Source: Posidonia oceanica (lineage: Eukaryota; Streptophyta; Magnoliopsida; Alismatales; Posidoniaceae). From it: a DNA stretch of 64,000 nt. A program made the translations under genes and the position numbers. Location: positions 101,787,501 to 101,851,500 of the forward strand of contig JAZBRS010000026.1 of assembly GCA_037176725.1 (NCBI GenBank), in the 5' to 3' direction. Below the pieces are notes generated by a model that was not told the DNA's origin, searched no databases, and worked only from the letters and a program-made list of their open reading frames with translations. This document shows positions 63,298-64,000 of the stretch, one piece after another. Positions within the stretch are counted from its first letter, which is position 1. Each line of letters opens with the position of its first letter.

Positions 63298-64000
63298 GTC
63301 CTCCACCTCCTCCAATGCCTTTTGCCATCCGAGAAAGAGAGCTGAAATCCAGAGAGAATTCCCCAGCAAAACTTCTCCTTCTTCTCCCTTTGAATTCCAC
63401 AGCACTTCCCCTTCCTTTTCTCCAGCACCAGCCCCCTTCCAGCCATCCAATCTCTCCCAATTCATCTCCCAAATCCACCCAGAATCCCAGCATTCCTCCT
63501 CCACCCTTCCACGGCCTTTCCACCCCTGAAAACACCCCCAGTTCACCTGAATTCCACCACTGCAACCCAACACCACCTCTCCTGAAATTGCCACCACCAC
63601 AGACCTTCCAATCTTCCTAAACCTTTCCCAGATACTCGCCTGAACTCCATCTCCCCAAGCCACCCGACCTTCAGCCCAGCAACCCACCACAGGCCGAACC
63701 TTCCACTACAAACACCTGCAGTCCCTTCTGATTAGAAAACTAACCAACTTGCAAATCCCCTCCACAGTCCACCGAAACCCAATTCAACTGCCCAGAATCG
63801 ATCGCCAGTCATCCAGCAACCTTCCAGAAGGTCTTATCCGGCCTGAGGAGCAGCGGACACCCCCCCGGTCTCCGGCTGCCTCTGTGAACCCAAAATCTGT
63901 CGATTCATCCGCCGGTCTTCGCAGCAGCCTTCCAGACATCTAGGAAGCTCCGGAGGGTCGCTCTGAGGAGATCCGAGCCTTCCCGAGCCATCGACGCCCC

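Larger units (their letters stand above)
61374..64000 (+). mobile_element. 5' part of another Tat-like LTR, running off the window
   Basis: The sequence starts TGTTGACACCCCATCTTGACAGG and aligns through the visible 2.6 kb with the minus-strand solo LTR (46433-52366), including the start block, the A-rich band, the CT-rich band, the promoter palindrome and the C-rich part. It is clearly less like the 5' LTR at 35911. No polypurine tract precedes it. I therefore read it as a separate insertion (solo LTR or 5' LTR) in the tail of the second element rather than that element's own 3' LTR. The expected remaining length is about 3.3 kb. Confidence 0.8.

Overview
The window is nuclear DNA of a flowering plant. 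Two intron-bearing plant genes lie on the minus strand, inside a thick nest of plant-type retrotransposons: L1-type LINEs, Ty3/Gypsy elements of the Tat/Ogre group with an arginine-tRNA primer site, and solo LTRs with intact 5-bp target duplications. There is no rRNA, tRNA gene, CRISPR array or bacterial-style operon. The species cannot be told from the sequence.

Layout. 1-4580: internally deleted remnant of a Tat-like Gypsy element (gag scraps, then a long repeat-rich noncoding tail and a polypurine tract). 4581 to about 7870: its 3' LTR, cut short next to a LINE. About 7880-14801: LINE-A, nearly full length, ending in poly(A). 14802-26040: a low-copy gene island holding a PLD3/4-like phospholipase D family gene (CDS 19804 to 15985, seven coding exons, 512 aa) and an endosulfine (ENSA/ARPP-19) gene (CDS 23484 to 20327, six coding exons plus a 5'UTR exon, 138 aa), in tandem on the minus strand. 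About 26040-35910: LINE-B, decayed and split by a 2,728-bp solo LTR (28797-31524, duplication ACATC) and a 1,173-bp solo LTR (33461-34633, duplication ATGTC). 35911-61373: a large Tat-like Gypsy element inserted in LINE-B: 5' LTR 35911-40757, primer site 40759-40776, gag, protease, reverse transcriptase, two RNase H modules, integrase to 56834, then a 4.5-kb tail of tandem arrays. It is itself split by an inverted 5,934-bp solo LTR (46433-52366, duplication CTGTG). 61374-64000: start of another LTR of the same subfamily as that inverted solo LTR, running off the window.

The two cellular genes look intact by splice-site and reading-frame logic. The proteins are a predicted secretory or lumenal HKD-family enzyme and a small cytosolic/nuclear PP2A-inhibitor-type phosphoprotein, and nothing ties them functionally. 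Every retroelement shows some damage, so their products were annotated as pseudogenes; LINE-A is the best preserved.

The most unusual signal is hairpin-built noncoding DNA in the Gypsy elements. One LTR holds thirteen 28-29 bp units of the form GTTGGACGC-loop-GCGTCCAAC, mostly in abutting pairs about 235 bp apart. A second element carries eight 28-bp units of the same design, some with different but still self-complementary stems. The longer tandem arrays (34, 39, 44, 48 and about 112-148 bp) are also mostly built around short stem-loops. A second clear pattern is that most premature stops in the Gypsy pol frame can be read as C-to-T changes at CAG, CAA or CGA codons, with no frameshift over 3.5 kb.
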